Position numbers and translations under genes: made by a program
DNA from: Chryseobacterium sp. FH2
GTDB taxonomy: Bacteria > Bacteroidota > Bacteroidia > Flavobacteriales > Weeksellaceae
NCBI RefSeq assembly: GCF_001045455.1
Contig: NZ_LFNE01000006.1
Location: forward strand, 124,001 to 188,000
Reading direction: 5' to 3'
DNA length: 64,000 nt
Notes under the pieces: generated by a model
Database searches by the model: none
What the model saw: the letters and a program-made list of their open reading frames with translations, nothing else
Told to the model about the DNA's origin: nothing
Shown here: positions 53,185-62,046 of the stretch, piece after piece
How positions within the stretch are numbered: the first letter of the stretch is position 1
Layout: each line of letters starts with the position of its first letter

Positions 53185-53243
53185 GATGGTCAATAGGGAA
53201 GGTGTGTGATAAATCCACAAAAACGAATTCACTATTGACCATC
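53185..53243. repeat. 12-bp inverted repeat after the symporter gene
   Basis: GATGGTCAATAG (53185-53196) and CTATTGACCATC (53232-53243) are perfect arms around a 35-nt spacer. It may be a weak terminator or a small repeat element. Confidence 0.6.
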
Positions 53244-53267
53244 GATTGTATATAAATTTAACTTAAA

Positions 53268-53981
53268 ATGGATTTACGGAATCACAAAGAGTTAATTCTT
53301 GAAAAAGGTTTTACTGTTATTAACAACATTTTTTCAAATGAAGAAATTGAAAAAATAAGTGAAACTATTCAAAATATAGATACGTCAAAAGATACTTTCA
53401 GGAAATCGGAAGACCTCTTTGCGATAAGACAATTTTTAAAAGAAATTCCTGAGATTAAAGACTTAATTTTAAACGATAATATTAAAACTATTGTCAAAGA
53501 AATTTTTGGAGATAATTATTTTGTAGTAAAAAGTATTTATTTCGATAAGCCTGAAAAATCAAATTGGTATGTAGCTTATCATCAGGATTTGACTATTTCT
53601 GTTGATAAAAAAATTGAGCTAATAAATTTTGGCCCATGGACGACGAAGCAAAACCAGTTTGCAGTTCAGCCTCCTTTGGATATCCTTGAAAATGTTTACA
53701 CCATTAGAATTCATTTGGATGATACTGACAAAAATAATGGAGCTTTAAAGGTTATTCCAAAATCTCACTCCAAAGGAATTTACAGGCCGGAAACAATTGA
53801 TTGGAACGTAGAAACTGAGGAAATCTGCCATGTAGAAAAAGGCGGAATTATGATTATGAAACCTTTACTTCTTCATGGTTCAAACCGAACGACCAATGGG
53901 ATGAAAAGAAGAGTTATTCACATCGAATTTTCTGATATAGAATTGCCTGAAAAATTAAAATGGTCGGAACGCATGGATTAA
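53268..53981 (+). CDS. Phytanoyl-CoA dioxygenase (PhyH) family oxygenase
   Basis: A 237-residue 2-oxoglutarate/Fe(II) oxygenase. WYVAYHQDLTI holds the HxD iron ligands (about 105-107), KVIPKSHSKGIYRPE is the middle motif, and MKPLLLHGSNRTTNGMKRRV supplies the distal His and the Arg that binds 2-oxoglutarate. Members hydroxylate diverse small molecules. The substrate cannot be predicted from the context, which is a lone gene between a symporter and a GH92 gene. Confidence 0.85.
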   Translation: MDLRNHKELILEKGFTVINNIFSNEEIEKISETIQNIDTSKDTFRKSEDLFAIRQFLKEIPEIKDLILNDNIKTIVKEIFGDNYFVVKSIYFDKPEKSNWYVAYHQDLTISVDKKIELINFGPWTTKQNQFAVQPPLDILENVYTIRIHLDDTDKNNGALKVIPKSHSKGIYRPETIDWNVETEEICHVEKGGIMIMKPLLLHGSNRTTNGMKRRVIHIEFSDIELPEKLKWSERMD

Positions 53982-54001
53982 TGAGAATAAAATAATAATA
54001 T

Positions 54002-54031
54002 AAACCCCTTTGAAACGTTTCAAAGGGGTTT
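54002..54031. terminator. Bidirectional terminator (perfect 30-bp palindrome)
   Basis: AAACCCCTTTGAAAC is followed directly by its exact reverse complement, between the convergent PhyH and GH92 genes. A short T-rich run follows on each strand. Confidence 0.85.
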
Positions 54032-54052
54032 GTATTAATCAAATTTTCAGGA

Positions 54053-56857
54053 TTATTTCACAGAAATTTCATCAATAAAGATATAGGCATCGCCACCGGC
54101 TCCTTGATGCCATTCCGGAAGTTTACCGAAAGGATAAGCCTTTACTTTGATATAGCGCGTTTCTGTAGGAAGAATATCCGCTGAAAAATCTTTAATCTGG
54201 ACTTTCTCGTCTTTCGGATCAATTGTATTGTCAACGGTTTTTAACAGAATGAAATCTTTTCCGTTCATTGAAACGTAATATTCAACTTTTTTAGGCATTA
54301 AAATCCATGCTCTGCTGTCTTGCAGGTAGGTTGAAGACAATTTATTAATCTGTTGAGGTGAGTTCATATCAATAATTGCCTCAAAAATCTGTCCCTGATA
54401 ACCATGCCATTCGCCCTTTCTCCAGTTTACATCACCATTAATACCATCAATTAAAGCTAATTTACCATTTGCGGTATATTGTGGAGTTGTAGTTGAGTTG
54501 ATTGTAATATTCCAATGATTTGGTCTTCTATTGAAATTGGCTGTTACAATTGAGCTTTTTTCGCCATTTCTTTCGGCATAAGCAGAAACCTGAGTGGTTT
54601 TTGTAATAATGAAAGGTTCTTTATAAGGTTTGAAGGTTTTTCTTACATTAGCATCGTTTTCATCCATTGTCATATAATACATTTTATCTTTTGGATTTAA
54701 TGGAGTGATAGCCACTTTTGTATTAATATCAAAAATTCTGTCTGCTGCAATTACCGGAGAAGCCGTTAATTCATCATATTTATAATCTTTGAAGTATTTT
54801 ACATTCTCGAAACCAAGTTTTTTAAGCTCTGTTCTCCCTGTATTTTTTGTAATGGTTCGTATTGTTCCGTCTTCCAAATGAATTTTAACCTCATCAAAAT
54901 ATGGTGTTGTAGTCTCCCATTCTGGTAGTCCCGGCGTTACAGAATAAATTCCCATTGTACTTAGAATGTACCAGGCACTCATTTGTCCGCAGTCTTCGTT
55001 TCCAATCAAGCCGTCCGGAGTATTTTTATAAAAATTATCAAGGATATATTTGATTTTAGCATCCGTTTTTCCAGGCTTATCAACATAATTATATAAATAA
55101 GCAATGTGATGGCTGGGTTCATTTCCTTGTGCGTATTGTCCCATTAAGCCTGTGATATCTACCTGTTCTCTGCCTGTTGTTTTATCCGGAGCAGAAAAAA
55201 TAGCGTCGATAAACTGTTCAAATTTTTCCTTTCCACCATGAGCTGCAATCAATCCTGGAATATCTTGTTGGACAGAATAGGAATAATGCCAAGAATTTCC
55301 TTCCGTATAATTGTTATTGACTTCTCTTGGATCAAAAGGTTCGTACCAATTTCCATTTTTTCTCGGCTGCATGAAACCATTCTTTGGATTGTAAAGGTTT
55401 TTCCAGTTTTGAGAGCGTTTCATGAAATACTGGTAATCTTCTTTTTTACCTAAAATTTTAGCCATCTGAGCGATACACCAATCATCGTAAGCATATTCTA
55501 CGGTTTTTGAAACACTTTCATGTTCATCATCAATACTGATATAATTGTTTTGTTTGTAAGCATTTAAACCAAAAATATCCAACATTGCAGAATTTTTGGA
55601 AGCCTCAAATGCTTTTTCATAATCAAATCCTTGAATTCCTTTTGCCATCGCATCTGCAATCACAGAAACTGAGTGATAACCGATCATACATTCCGTTTCG
55701 TTGGAAGCCAGTTCCCAAACCGGAAGTTTTCCGCCCTGTTCATATTGTTTAATAAAAGTATTGATGAAATCTGCTGTTCTTTTTCTGTCGATTAAAGTCA
55801 TCAAAGGATGTGCTGCACGGAAGGTATCCCAAAGTGAAAAAACTGAATAATAATCAAAGCCGTTTGCCGTGTGGAATTTGTTATCACGGCCTCTGTACTT
55901 TCCGTCAACGTCCATGTTGATGTTCGGTTGAGTAAAAACATGGTACATTGCTGTATAGAAAACTGCAAGTTTATCTGTATCATTTGATTTAACCTCAATT
56001 TTTGATAGCTCTTTATCCCAATCTGCAACAGCCTGCTTTTTAATGTTTTCAAAATCATTAGACTTACCTTCAGCTAACATATTTTTTCCAGCACCTTCAT
56101 ATCCTGTCGGAGAAATTGCCACTTTTACACTTATTTTTTCTCCTTTTTTAACATTCGCGGAAAATGCTAAGGCTAATTTCGTTCCTGTGAAAAGATTGCT
56201 TTCCTGTTTACCATTCACGTTTTTCTTTGAAATTTTCATTGGTTTTGAAAACTCAATTCTTGCATAAATGTATTGGCTGGTTGCCCAAGCTTCACTTCTT
56301 CGGAAAACTTCAATGGTTTTATCATCGATTATTTTAACTTCTCCTTCGAGCAATTTATCTCTGTGGTTCAGATCTAAAATAATATTTGCATTACCTGCAC
56401 TATTGAATGTATATTCGTGATAACCGACTCTTTTTGTTGTTGTCAAACGAACATCGATGTTGTTTTTATCTAATTTTACAGAATAAAATCCTGCTGCTGC
56501 CTTTTCGTTTTTGTGTGAAAATTTTGAAGAATACTCTTGGTTATTCAAGCTTGGATTTCCCATTGTCGGCATTAGCATAATATCTCCGTAATCAGAAACT
56601 CCCGTACCGTTCAGATGGGTGTGTGAGAAACCGTAAATCACTGAATCTGAATAATGATAACCGCCACAACCGTCCCAGCTTCCATCCACTCTAGTGTCAG
56701 GTGAAAGCTGTACCATTCCGAAAGGAACAATGGCTCCCGGGAATGTATGACCGTGTCCTCCGGTACCTATAAAGGGATTTACATATTGTGAAAAGTTTTG
56801 TGAAAATGCATTATGAGCGACAATTCCTAAAAGAATAGCTAAAATTTTTTTCATCAT
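54053..56857 (-). CDS. Glycoside hydrolase family 92 (alpha-mannosidase), exported
   Basis: A 934-residue calcium-dependent exo-alpha-mannosidase with a signal peptide (MMKKILAILLGIVAHNAFSQ). The front NPFIGTGGHGHTFPGAIVPF is diagnostic of GH92, then GYHYSDSVIYGFSHTHLNGT, YSVFSLWDTFRAAHPL, and GNEDCGQMSAWYILSTMGIY with the catalytic acidic residues. After the catalytic part (to about 725) there is a further beta domain and a C-terminal discoidin-like stretch (about 800-934, NHWNITINSTTTPQYTANGK to the end). Members release mannose from N-glycans or yeast mannan. No T9SS sorting domain is visible; the C-terminus lacks the usual motif. Confidence 0.93.
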   Translation of the reverse strand: MMKKILAILLGIVAHNAFSQNFSQYVNPFIGTGGHGHTFPGAIVPFGMVQLSPDTRVDGSWDGCGGYHYSDSVIYGFSHTHLNGTGVSDYGDIMLMPTMGNPSLNNQEYSSKFSHKNEKAAAGFYSVKLDKNNIDVRLTTTKRVGYHEYTFNSAGNANIILDLNHRDKLLEGEVKIIDDKTIEVFRRSEAWATSQYIYARIEFSKPMKISKKNVNGKQESNLFTGTKLALAFSANVKKGEKISVKVAISPTGYEGAGKNMLAEGKSNDFENIKKQAVADWDKELSKIEVKSNDTDKLAVFYTAMYHVFTQPNINMDVDGKYRGRDNKFHTANGFDYYSVFSLWDTFRAAHPLMTLIDRKRTADFINTFIKQYEQGGKLPVWELASNETECMIGYHSVSVIADAMAKGIQGFDYEKAFEASKNSAMLDIFGLNAYKQNNYISIDDEHESVSKTVEYAYDDWCIAQMAKILGKKEDYQYFMKRSQNWKNLYNPKNGFMQPRKNGNWYEPFDPREVNNNYTEGNSWHYSYSVQQDIPGLIAAHGGKEKFEQFIDAIFSAPDKTTGREQVDITGLMGQYAQGNEPSHHIAYLYNYVDKPGKTDAKIKYILDNFYKNTPDGLIGNEDCGQMSAWYILSTMGIYSVTPGLPEWETTTPYFDEVKIHLEDGTIRTITKNTGRTELKKLGFENVKYFKDYKYDELTASPVIAADRIFDINTKVAITPLNPKDKMYYMTMDENDANVRKTFKPYKEPFIITKTTQVSAYAERNGEKSSIVTANFNRRPNHWNITINSTTTPQYTANGKLALIDGINGDVNWRKGEWHGYQGQIFEAIIDMNSPQQINKLSSTYLQDSRAWILMPKKVEYYVSMNGKDFILLKTVDNTIDPKDEKVQIKDFSADILPTETRYIKVKAYPFGKLPEWHQGAGGDAYIFIDEISVK

Positions 56858-56956
56858 ACAAAGAATTAAATTTCGCCTAAAATACTATAAAATTTGGATT
56901 CACAAAAGAAAATATCTATCATTGCGTTTACTTATTCTAAATAGGTAAAAATTGCG

Positions 56957-56964
56957 TAAATTTG
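56957..56964 (+). promoter_or_regulatory. -7 promoter element of the mrp gene
   Basis: TAAATTTG, 19 bp before the ATG at 56984. Confidence 0.5.
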
Positions 56965-56983
56965 TAAACAATTTATTTAGTTT

Positions 56984-58090
56984 ATGTTGACGAAAGAAAA
57001 GGTACAGGATTTCCTTAAAGAGATAGAGGTTGATGATTTGGTGAATAACCTTCAGATAATGGGTAATGACGTGTATATTGACATGACAGCCCACTCACCT
57101 GCAATGCATGAAAAGAAAAAACTTGAAGCGGCAATGAAGCAGGCTTTTGCAAGTGAATTTGGTGAAGAAGTTCATTTAAAGCTGAAGATTGTTTCTCCGG
57201 AACCGAGTGAAATTCAGCAAAGTCAGATAAAAGGAAAACAAATTCCTGGAATTCAAAATATTATTGCTATTGCTTCCGGAAAAGGGGGGGTTGGTAAGTC
57301 TACGGTTTCTGCAAATATGGCAGTTACATTGGCAAAAATGGGCTTCAAAGTAGGTTTATTAGATGCCGATATTTACGGGCCGTCTGTTCCTACAATGTTT
57401 GATACGGAAGGTCAAAAACCAATTTCTGTAGAGGTTAATGGGAAGAGCTTAATGAAACCCATCGAAAATTATGGTGTGAAAATGCTGTCAATAGGTTATT
57501 TTTCAGGTTCTAATCAGGCGGTGGTTTGGAGAGGTCCGATGGCTTCAAAAGCATTAAATCAGATGATTAGAGATGCAGCTTGGGGAGAATTAGACTTTTT
57601 ATTAATAGATTTACCTCCGGGAACAGGTGATATTCACTTGTCTATCATTCAGGAAGTTCCTGTAACAGGTGCAGTGATTGTAAGTACGCCTCAGCATGTG
57701 GCTCTGGCAGATGTAAGAAAAGGTATTGCGATGTTCCAGATGGAAAGCATTAATATTCCTGTGCTTGGATTAGTCGAAAATATGGCGTATTTTACACCGG
57801 AAGAATTACCAGACAATAAATATTATATTTTTGGAAACCAGGGAGCGCAATATTTGGCAGAAGATTTGGGAATTCCTGTGCTGGGAGAAATTCCTTTAAT
57901 CCAGAGCATCAGAGAAGCAGGAGATGTGGGTAGACCGGCTGCTTTGCAGGAAAATTCTAAAATTGCTGATATTTATACTGAAACTGCACGTAAAATGGTA
58001 GAGAGCCTTGTAGAAAGAAATAAAAGTCTTCCTCCGACAGAAGCCGTGAAAATTACTACAATGGCAGGCTGTTCACCGAAAGCAAAATAG
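56984..58090 (+). CDS. mrp: Mrp/ApbC-type P-loop iron-sulfur carrier ATPase
   Basis: A 368-residue scaffold/carrier ATPase. An N-terminal MIP18/DUF59 domain (about 1-70, LTKEKVQDFLKEIEVDDLVN) precedes the ParA-like ATPase with the deviant Walker A SGKGGVGKSTVSANMAVTLA (about 98-117), GLLDADIYGPSVPTMF, and DFLLIDLPPGTGDIHL. The CxxC pair that most Mrp proteins carry after ENM-xxF is absent: here ENMAYFTPEELPDNKYY follows. Other flavobacterial Mrp homologs may share this; the C-terminal AGCSPKAK adds a lone Cys. It is followed by a NifU-like scaffold gene, which supports Fe-S assembly. Confidence 0.92.
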   Translation: MLTKEKVQDFLKEIEVDDLVNNLQIMGNDVYIDMTAHSPAMHEKKKLEAAMKQAFASEFGEEVHLKLKIVSPEPSEIQQSQIKGKQIPGIQNIIAIASGKGGVGKSTVSANMAVTLAKMGFKVGLLDADIYGPSVPTMFDTEGQKPISVEVNGKSLMKPIENYGVKMLSIGYFSGSNQAVVWRGPMASKALNQMIRDAAWGELDFLLIDLPPGTGDIHLSIIQEVPVTGAVIVSTPQHVALADVRKGIAMFQMESINIPVLGLVENMAYFTPEELPDNKYYIFGNQGAQYLAEDLGIPVLGEIPLIQSIREAGDVGRPAALQENSKIADIYTETARKMVESLVERNKSLPPTEAVKITTMAGCSPKAK

Positions 58091-58133
58091 TTATTTTTTT
58101 AAACCTGAAAAACCGAATTGAACAGAAAAAAAT

Positions 58134-58382
58134 ATGGAAACAAATATAACACACGAAGATACAGTAACAAGAGTAATGGAAGCTCTGGAGAGCATCAGGC
58201 CATTTTTAAATAAAGATGGTGGTGATATTGAGCTTATTGATGTGAAGGATAACTTAGTTTATGTAAAACTTTTAGGAAACTGTTCCGGATGTTCATTGAA
58301 TTTTTCTACACTGAAATTAGGAGTGGAAAATACAATCAAACAGCATGCGCCGGAGATTGAAAAAGTTATAAACGTAGAATAA
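58134..58382 (+). CDS. NifU C-terminal-type iron-sulfur scaffold protein
   Basis: An 82-residue protein consisting of one NifU C-terminal domain. VMEALESIRPFLNKDGGDIE (about 13-32) and NCSGCSLNFSTLKLGVENTI (about 52-71) with the CxxC cluster-binding motif (Cys53, Cys56) are diagnostic. It would carry an Fe-S cluster between two chains. It lies 43 bp after mrp. Confidence 0.93.
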   Translation: METNITHEDTVTRVMEALESIRPFLNKDGGDIELIDVKDNLVYVKLLGNCSGCSLNFSTLKLGVENTIKQHAPEIEKVINVE

Positions 58383-58404
58383 AAATAACAGCAAATATAT
58401 TTTT

Positions 58405-58430
58405 AAGGCAGGTTTTTACCTGCCTTTTTT
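58405..58430 (+). terminator. Terminator of the mrp-nifU transcript
   Basis: AAGGCAGGT (58405-58413), loop TTTT, ACCTGCCTT (58418-58426) and a T run. Confidence 0.92.
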
Positions 58431-58487
58431 GTTAAATAGTTTTAGGTTTCGGCAAGCGGAGCTTGCCGAAACCTAAAACTATTTAAC
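58431..58487. repeat. Perfect palindrome with 27-bp arms
   Basis: Arms at 58431-58457 and 58461-58487 are exact reverse complements around a GGA loop; the core is GGCAAGC / GCTTGCC. It directly follows the terminator. Such a long perfect hairpin is unusual and too long for a terminator, and looks like a mobile repeat. Confidence 0.9.
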
Positions 58488-58592
58488 ATTTAATTTAAAA
58501 TAACCTATCCGAATTTGTTTGATTATTTTCCAGGTTTTTAACATGATCAATATTCTGTCCATTTTGCTAAATCTGATAAAATTTCTCAACAA

Positions 58593-58624
58593 CAAAAAAA
58601 GCCCCGGACTCATCCGAAGCTTTT
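58593..58624 (-). terminator. Terminator of the T9SS cargo gene
   Basis: An imperfect stem of AAGCTTCGGA and TCCGGGGCTT around TGAG, read on the minus strand, followed by a T run. Confidence 0.75.
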
Positions 58625-58646
58625 CAATCAACTAAATAATATATAT

Positions 58647-61600
58647 CTATTTTACAATTACTCTTTTTATTTCTCCTTCAGAAGTTTTTATTATATAAAC
58701 TCCTGTAGAAAGTTTTGAAGTATCAATTGTCAGAGTATTTTTCCCTTTTCCAATTAATTTTCCGGACATATCATATAATTCGTAACCTTGAGCTCTGTTG
58801 AAATATAAGGTATTTCCTTTTGCAACAGGATTTGGGAATACATTGAATGTTGCTTTCTCAGGTTTTGTTTCACTTGTTTCCAATACTGCTGAATTAGCAA
58901 CTTCATACATCGATAAAGTTCCGCTGATTTCGTTAGCTATAATTACATATCCCTTTCCAGTAGTTGTATTTTCTGGAGCAATATAGATAATTCCTTCAGG
59001 GCCGTTGTCACCCCCATAAGCAGAGGTTGAACGAGAATGTTTATAATCTGTGAAAGTAGGGTTATTAGGATCTGTTATGTTGTAAACCATCACACCACCT
59101 GTCCTTTCCAATGTGATGAAAGCATAAGTTTGCCCATTAATGGTTGCTAAAGTTACACCTTCCGGTTCGGGGCCTTTTGCCCGGCTTCTGCTTTTAGCTC
59201 CATTTGATTCGTTATCAGCATTGAAAATCAAAGGATGACTGGCAGCGATATATCTTTCAAACCTGTCACCACTGTCATAAACAATCTGTTTTGTATCTGC
59301 ATTAAAAATTGAAAACGAACGGGCTCCCAACGCTGCAATTTCTTCGAATTCATTATCTCCATCTGTATTTCCGGTTGCATTTGAAACCCTGAATCTTCCT
59401 AGATTGTAAGATGCTTTTAATATGGCAGATTGAGGAAAAAGCGCCGGATCTAAGATGTAATCACTTGCTCCAACAGTAGTTCTCTCGCTGAAACCGGATA
59501 AATCTTTTTCATCCCCTTCATTGGCTGTCACAATATAATTTGTACCGCCCACTTTATAGTTCTGAACCGCATCAGGAATAAAATATGCTTTTACAGGCCA
59601 GTTGGCAATTAAAACCTCTCCGTTATTGTCTGAAGCATCAAAGCCGTTTCCTGGGAGGCTCATATCTTTTTTTCCTAATCCCCAAATGCTCGTAATAGCT
59701 TTTGTAGTAAGGTTAATTTCAGCAATTGCATTATTTTCCTGAAGAGTAACCCAAGCTTTTTGACTGTCAGAACTTATCGTAACATATTCGGGTTCTAAAT
59801 CTTGTGAAAGTGTATTGTTAGTTCTTACTTTTCGTAAACCTGTTGCTGTCAACGCAGCAACTTGTGAATCGAAAGCATTAAAATTAAGGGTAGTGACATT
59901 ACTTTGAGTCAGATTTCCAATTCCTCCTGAGATATCAATAATACTGATGGTTCCTTCAGGGTCTACTGTGTAAGCATCGTTTGGTTCGCCTTCGTTTGCG
60001 GTAATCACTTTTGTTCCGTCTGGTGTGAAAGTTACCATATCCGGTAAGGCTCCGACAGTAACCTGCTTCAAGAAATTTCCATTAATGTCAAAGAAAACGA
60101 CAGAACCATTCTGTTGAGGATTGGTATTTGGAGATGCAGCGGCAATGATTCCATTTTTTACGGCGATACTTGTAATTCCGCCATAAGGAGCCATATTTAT
60201 AGTGTTAATGACCGTTGGAGTATTAGGGTTGCTAAAATTAATGATATCAAAAACATTACTAATGGAACTGATTGTAAATAATCTTTGAGTTGCAGGATCA
60301 TGAACTACAATTTCCGTAGAACTGTTATTATTTCCGGACGGATCAAAACTTCCGATATAATTTAACTGGATTTGATTGGAAGGAACCGGAGCCGGTTTAT
60401 CATTATCAACTATATAAACTGTAGCATTGCTGTCGCCGGAAATTGTTGCTCCAGCCGGATTTTCGAGGCTTAAAACAAAATATTCAGCCTGTTGTTCTTC
60501 CAGATTGTCATCAATAATAGGAATATTTACCGTATAGCTCGCCGTTGATGGCGTGATATTGATGGTCTGATTGGCAAAAGTAAAATCATTGCTGTTGGCT
60601 GTACTGAAAGGGGCTGGTTTTACAACTAAATTTACAGTAGAATGGGAAGGGTTGTTCACATTAATTTTAAATGCTAAACTTCCTGCATTTTCATTTACTT
60701 TAATGAAATTTTTATCTAAAGAAATCGAAGTTCCGGCTGTAGTGAAAGTGCTTGAAGTAATTGATGTTACCCCATTGTCACTGAAATCTTCAACTGTATT
60801 GGGTTTTAAGGCTAGATAATAAGTCTGGTTTGGGACTAAACCTGAAACAGGGATAATTGTAATTTTATTGTTGCTGAAAGTAGTTGTAAAGGGAACCTGA
60901 GTGCCTGTGGAATTATCCAGACGGAGCTCAACAAGATTTTGGGCATTAGAATCGGTGATTGCAGAATTGTCTGTTAATCTTACATTTTCATTGAATGAAA
61001 TAGTAGGATTTACAGTGGTAGAAGCGTTATTTGTACTGTTTGTTGGTAAATAAGTTACCGTAGGTGGAGTAGTATCTGTAGTGGTGGTCGCAGTAGCATC
61101 TACTGTGAAATTGTCGAAACGATTGTTGCCTACATCTCCACCTGCACCTGTGGAAAACTCGACTTTTAATTTAAAATTAGGATTATTGGCAACGCCTGAA
61201 ATTGCCGAAAAATCAAAGGTAATCAGTTGTGGATTGGCATCTTGAGGAGAAACTGTTTGATAAGGCTGGAAAGTTGTTCCATCCGTAGAATAAGACCAAG
61301 CCTGAGTTCCTGCTCCGGAACCTGACCTTCTTGTCGTGAATTTTACAACGACATTGTTGTAACCTGTTGTGGGCAAATTGAATTGTAAATTACCGTTAAT
61401 AGGAAAGTTATATCTTAAATGAGTACCGGAAGGGTCTCCGTTTCTTGCGTTCAGGTTTTCAGTATTGAAATTTTGTCCTGTTCCACCTGCAAAATCAATT
61501 TCTGTGGTTCCGTTTGTGACAGCTGTCAGAGAACCATTCAGCAATGTTGATGTAGGCGCAGTGATAGTCGCAGCTGAGGTATTATTATTAAAATTCCAAT

Positions 61601-61685
61601 AATGGATAAGAGTCTGCCCGAAAAGCCCGCCATTCAAAAAAAACGCAGCAATCACTGACCCTTTTAAAAGGTAATTTTTGATCAT
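58647..61685 (-). CDS. Choice-of-anchor I family protein with T9SS type A sorting domain
   Basis: A 1012-residue exported protein (signal peptide MIKNYLLKGSVIAAFFLNGG to about residue 23). An N-terminal lectin-like region (about 24-200, LIHYWNFNNNTSAATITAPT) precedes an Ig-like domain (about 205-320, PPTVTYLPTNSTNN and NENVRLTDN), a Calx-beta type domain (about 325-430) and a large choice-of-anchor I beta-propeller domain (about 440-925) with GIIAAASPNTNPQQNG, TPDGTKVITANEGEPNDAY and FITLERTGGVMVYN. The end is a T9SS type A sorting domain: FNVFPNPVAKGNTLYFNRAQ and LSTGVYIIKTSEGEIKRVIV. It is a surface or secreted protein whose function is unknown. PorX in this window probably belongs to the same secretion system. 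Confidence 0.9.
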   Translation of the reverse strand: MIKNYLLKGSVIAAFFLNGGLFGQTLIHYWNFNNNTSAATITAPTSTLLNGSLTAVTNGTTEIDFAGGTGQNFNTENLNARNGDPSGTHLRYNFPINGNLQFNLPTTGYNNVVVKFTTRRSGSGAGTQAWSYSTDGTTFQPYQTVSPQDANPQLITFDFSAISGVANNPNFKLKVEFSTGAGGDVGNNRFDNFTVDATATTTTDTTPPTVTYLPTNSTNNASTTVNPTISFNENVRLTDNSAITDSNAQNLVELRLDNSTGTQVPFTTTFSNNKITIIPVSGLVPNQTYYLALKPNTVEDFSDNGVTSITSSTFTTAGTSISLDKNFIKVNENAGSLAFKINVNNPSHSTVNLVVKPAPFSTANSNDFTFANQTINITPSTASYTVNIPIIDDNLEEQQAEYFVLSLENPAGATISGDSNATVYIVDNDKPAPVPSNQIQLNYIGSFDPSGNNNSSTEIVVHDPATQRLFTISSISNVFDIINFSNPNTPTVINTINMAPYGGITSIAVKNGIIAAASPNTNPQQNGSVVFFDINGNFLKQVTVGALPDMVTFTPDGTKVITANEGEPNDAYTVDPEGTISIIDISGGIGNLTQSNVTTLNFNAFDSQVAALTATGLRKVRTNNTLSQDLEPEYVTISSDSQKAWVTLQENNAIAEINLTTKAITSIWGLGKKDMSLPGNGFDASDNNGEVLIANWPVKAYFIPDAVQNYKVGGTNYIVTANEGDEKDLSGFSERTTVGASDYILDPALFPQSAILKASYNLGRFRVSNATGNTDGDNEFEEIAALGARSFSIFNADTKQIVYDSGDRFERYIAASHPLIFNADNESNGAKSRSRAKGPEPEGVTLATINGQTYAFITLERTGGVMVYNITDPNNPTFTDYKHSRSTSAYGGDNGPEGIIYIAPENTTTGKGYVIIANEISGTLSMYEVANSAVLETSETKPEKATFNVFPNPVAKGNTLYFNRAQGYELYDMSGKLIGKGKNTLTIDTSKLSTGVYIIKTSEGEIKRVIVK

Positions 61686-61905
61686 TTTTACTTAAATTAT
61701 ATTAATGCAAAAATGAACTTTCTCTTTTGTAAATATTTTAAGCGAATTTTAAATAATTCTTAACAATAATGTAATAATTGTGATTTTATGAAATATTGAA
61801 AATGAAATAAGAAGTTAAAAATTTTTACAGTTTTGCTAAATTTCAAAAAGAATTATCTTTTCCTAAATAAGAAAAGAATAATGACTTTTTAATTGCTGAT
61901 TTGTT

Positions 61906-62046
61906 TCATTTTTTTGGTTGTGTAAGATACATCTGATTTGATGATTTCTCAATAGGATGCTTTTGCATATAAAAAAATCCTGAAATTGCTGTCAAGACTA
62001 GTAAAACGAAAATAACCAGAACAATTCTTTTTAACATTTCTTTCAT
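61906..62046 (-). CDS. Small single-span membrane protein, 46 aa
   Basis: A 46-residue frame reading MKEMLKRIVLVIFVLLVLTA then ISGFFYMQKHPIEKSS and NQMYLTQPKK. A basic N-terminus, one hydrophobic span (about 8-26) and a polar tail make it a credible inner-membrane small protein. Its ATG overlaps the stop of the upstream gene by four bases (ATGA at 62043-62046), which signals translational coupling. The frame is too short to be called by most ORF finders. No homolog is recognised. Confidence 0.65.
   Translation of the reverse strand: MKEMLKRIVLVIFVLLVLTAISGFFYMQKHPIEKSSNQMYLTQPKK

Noticed and set aside
57284..57290. G7 run in the mrp gene
   Set aside because: It encodes the conserved GKGGVGKS loop and is shorter than tracts usually linked to slippage, so it is weaker than the G10 tract at 10062.
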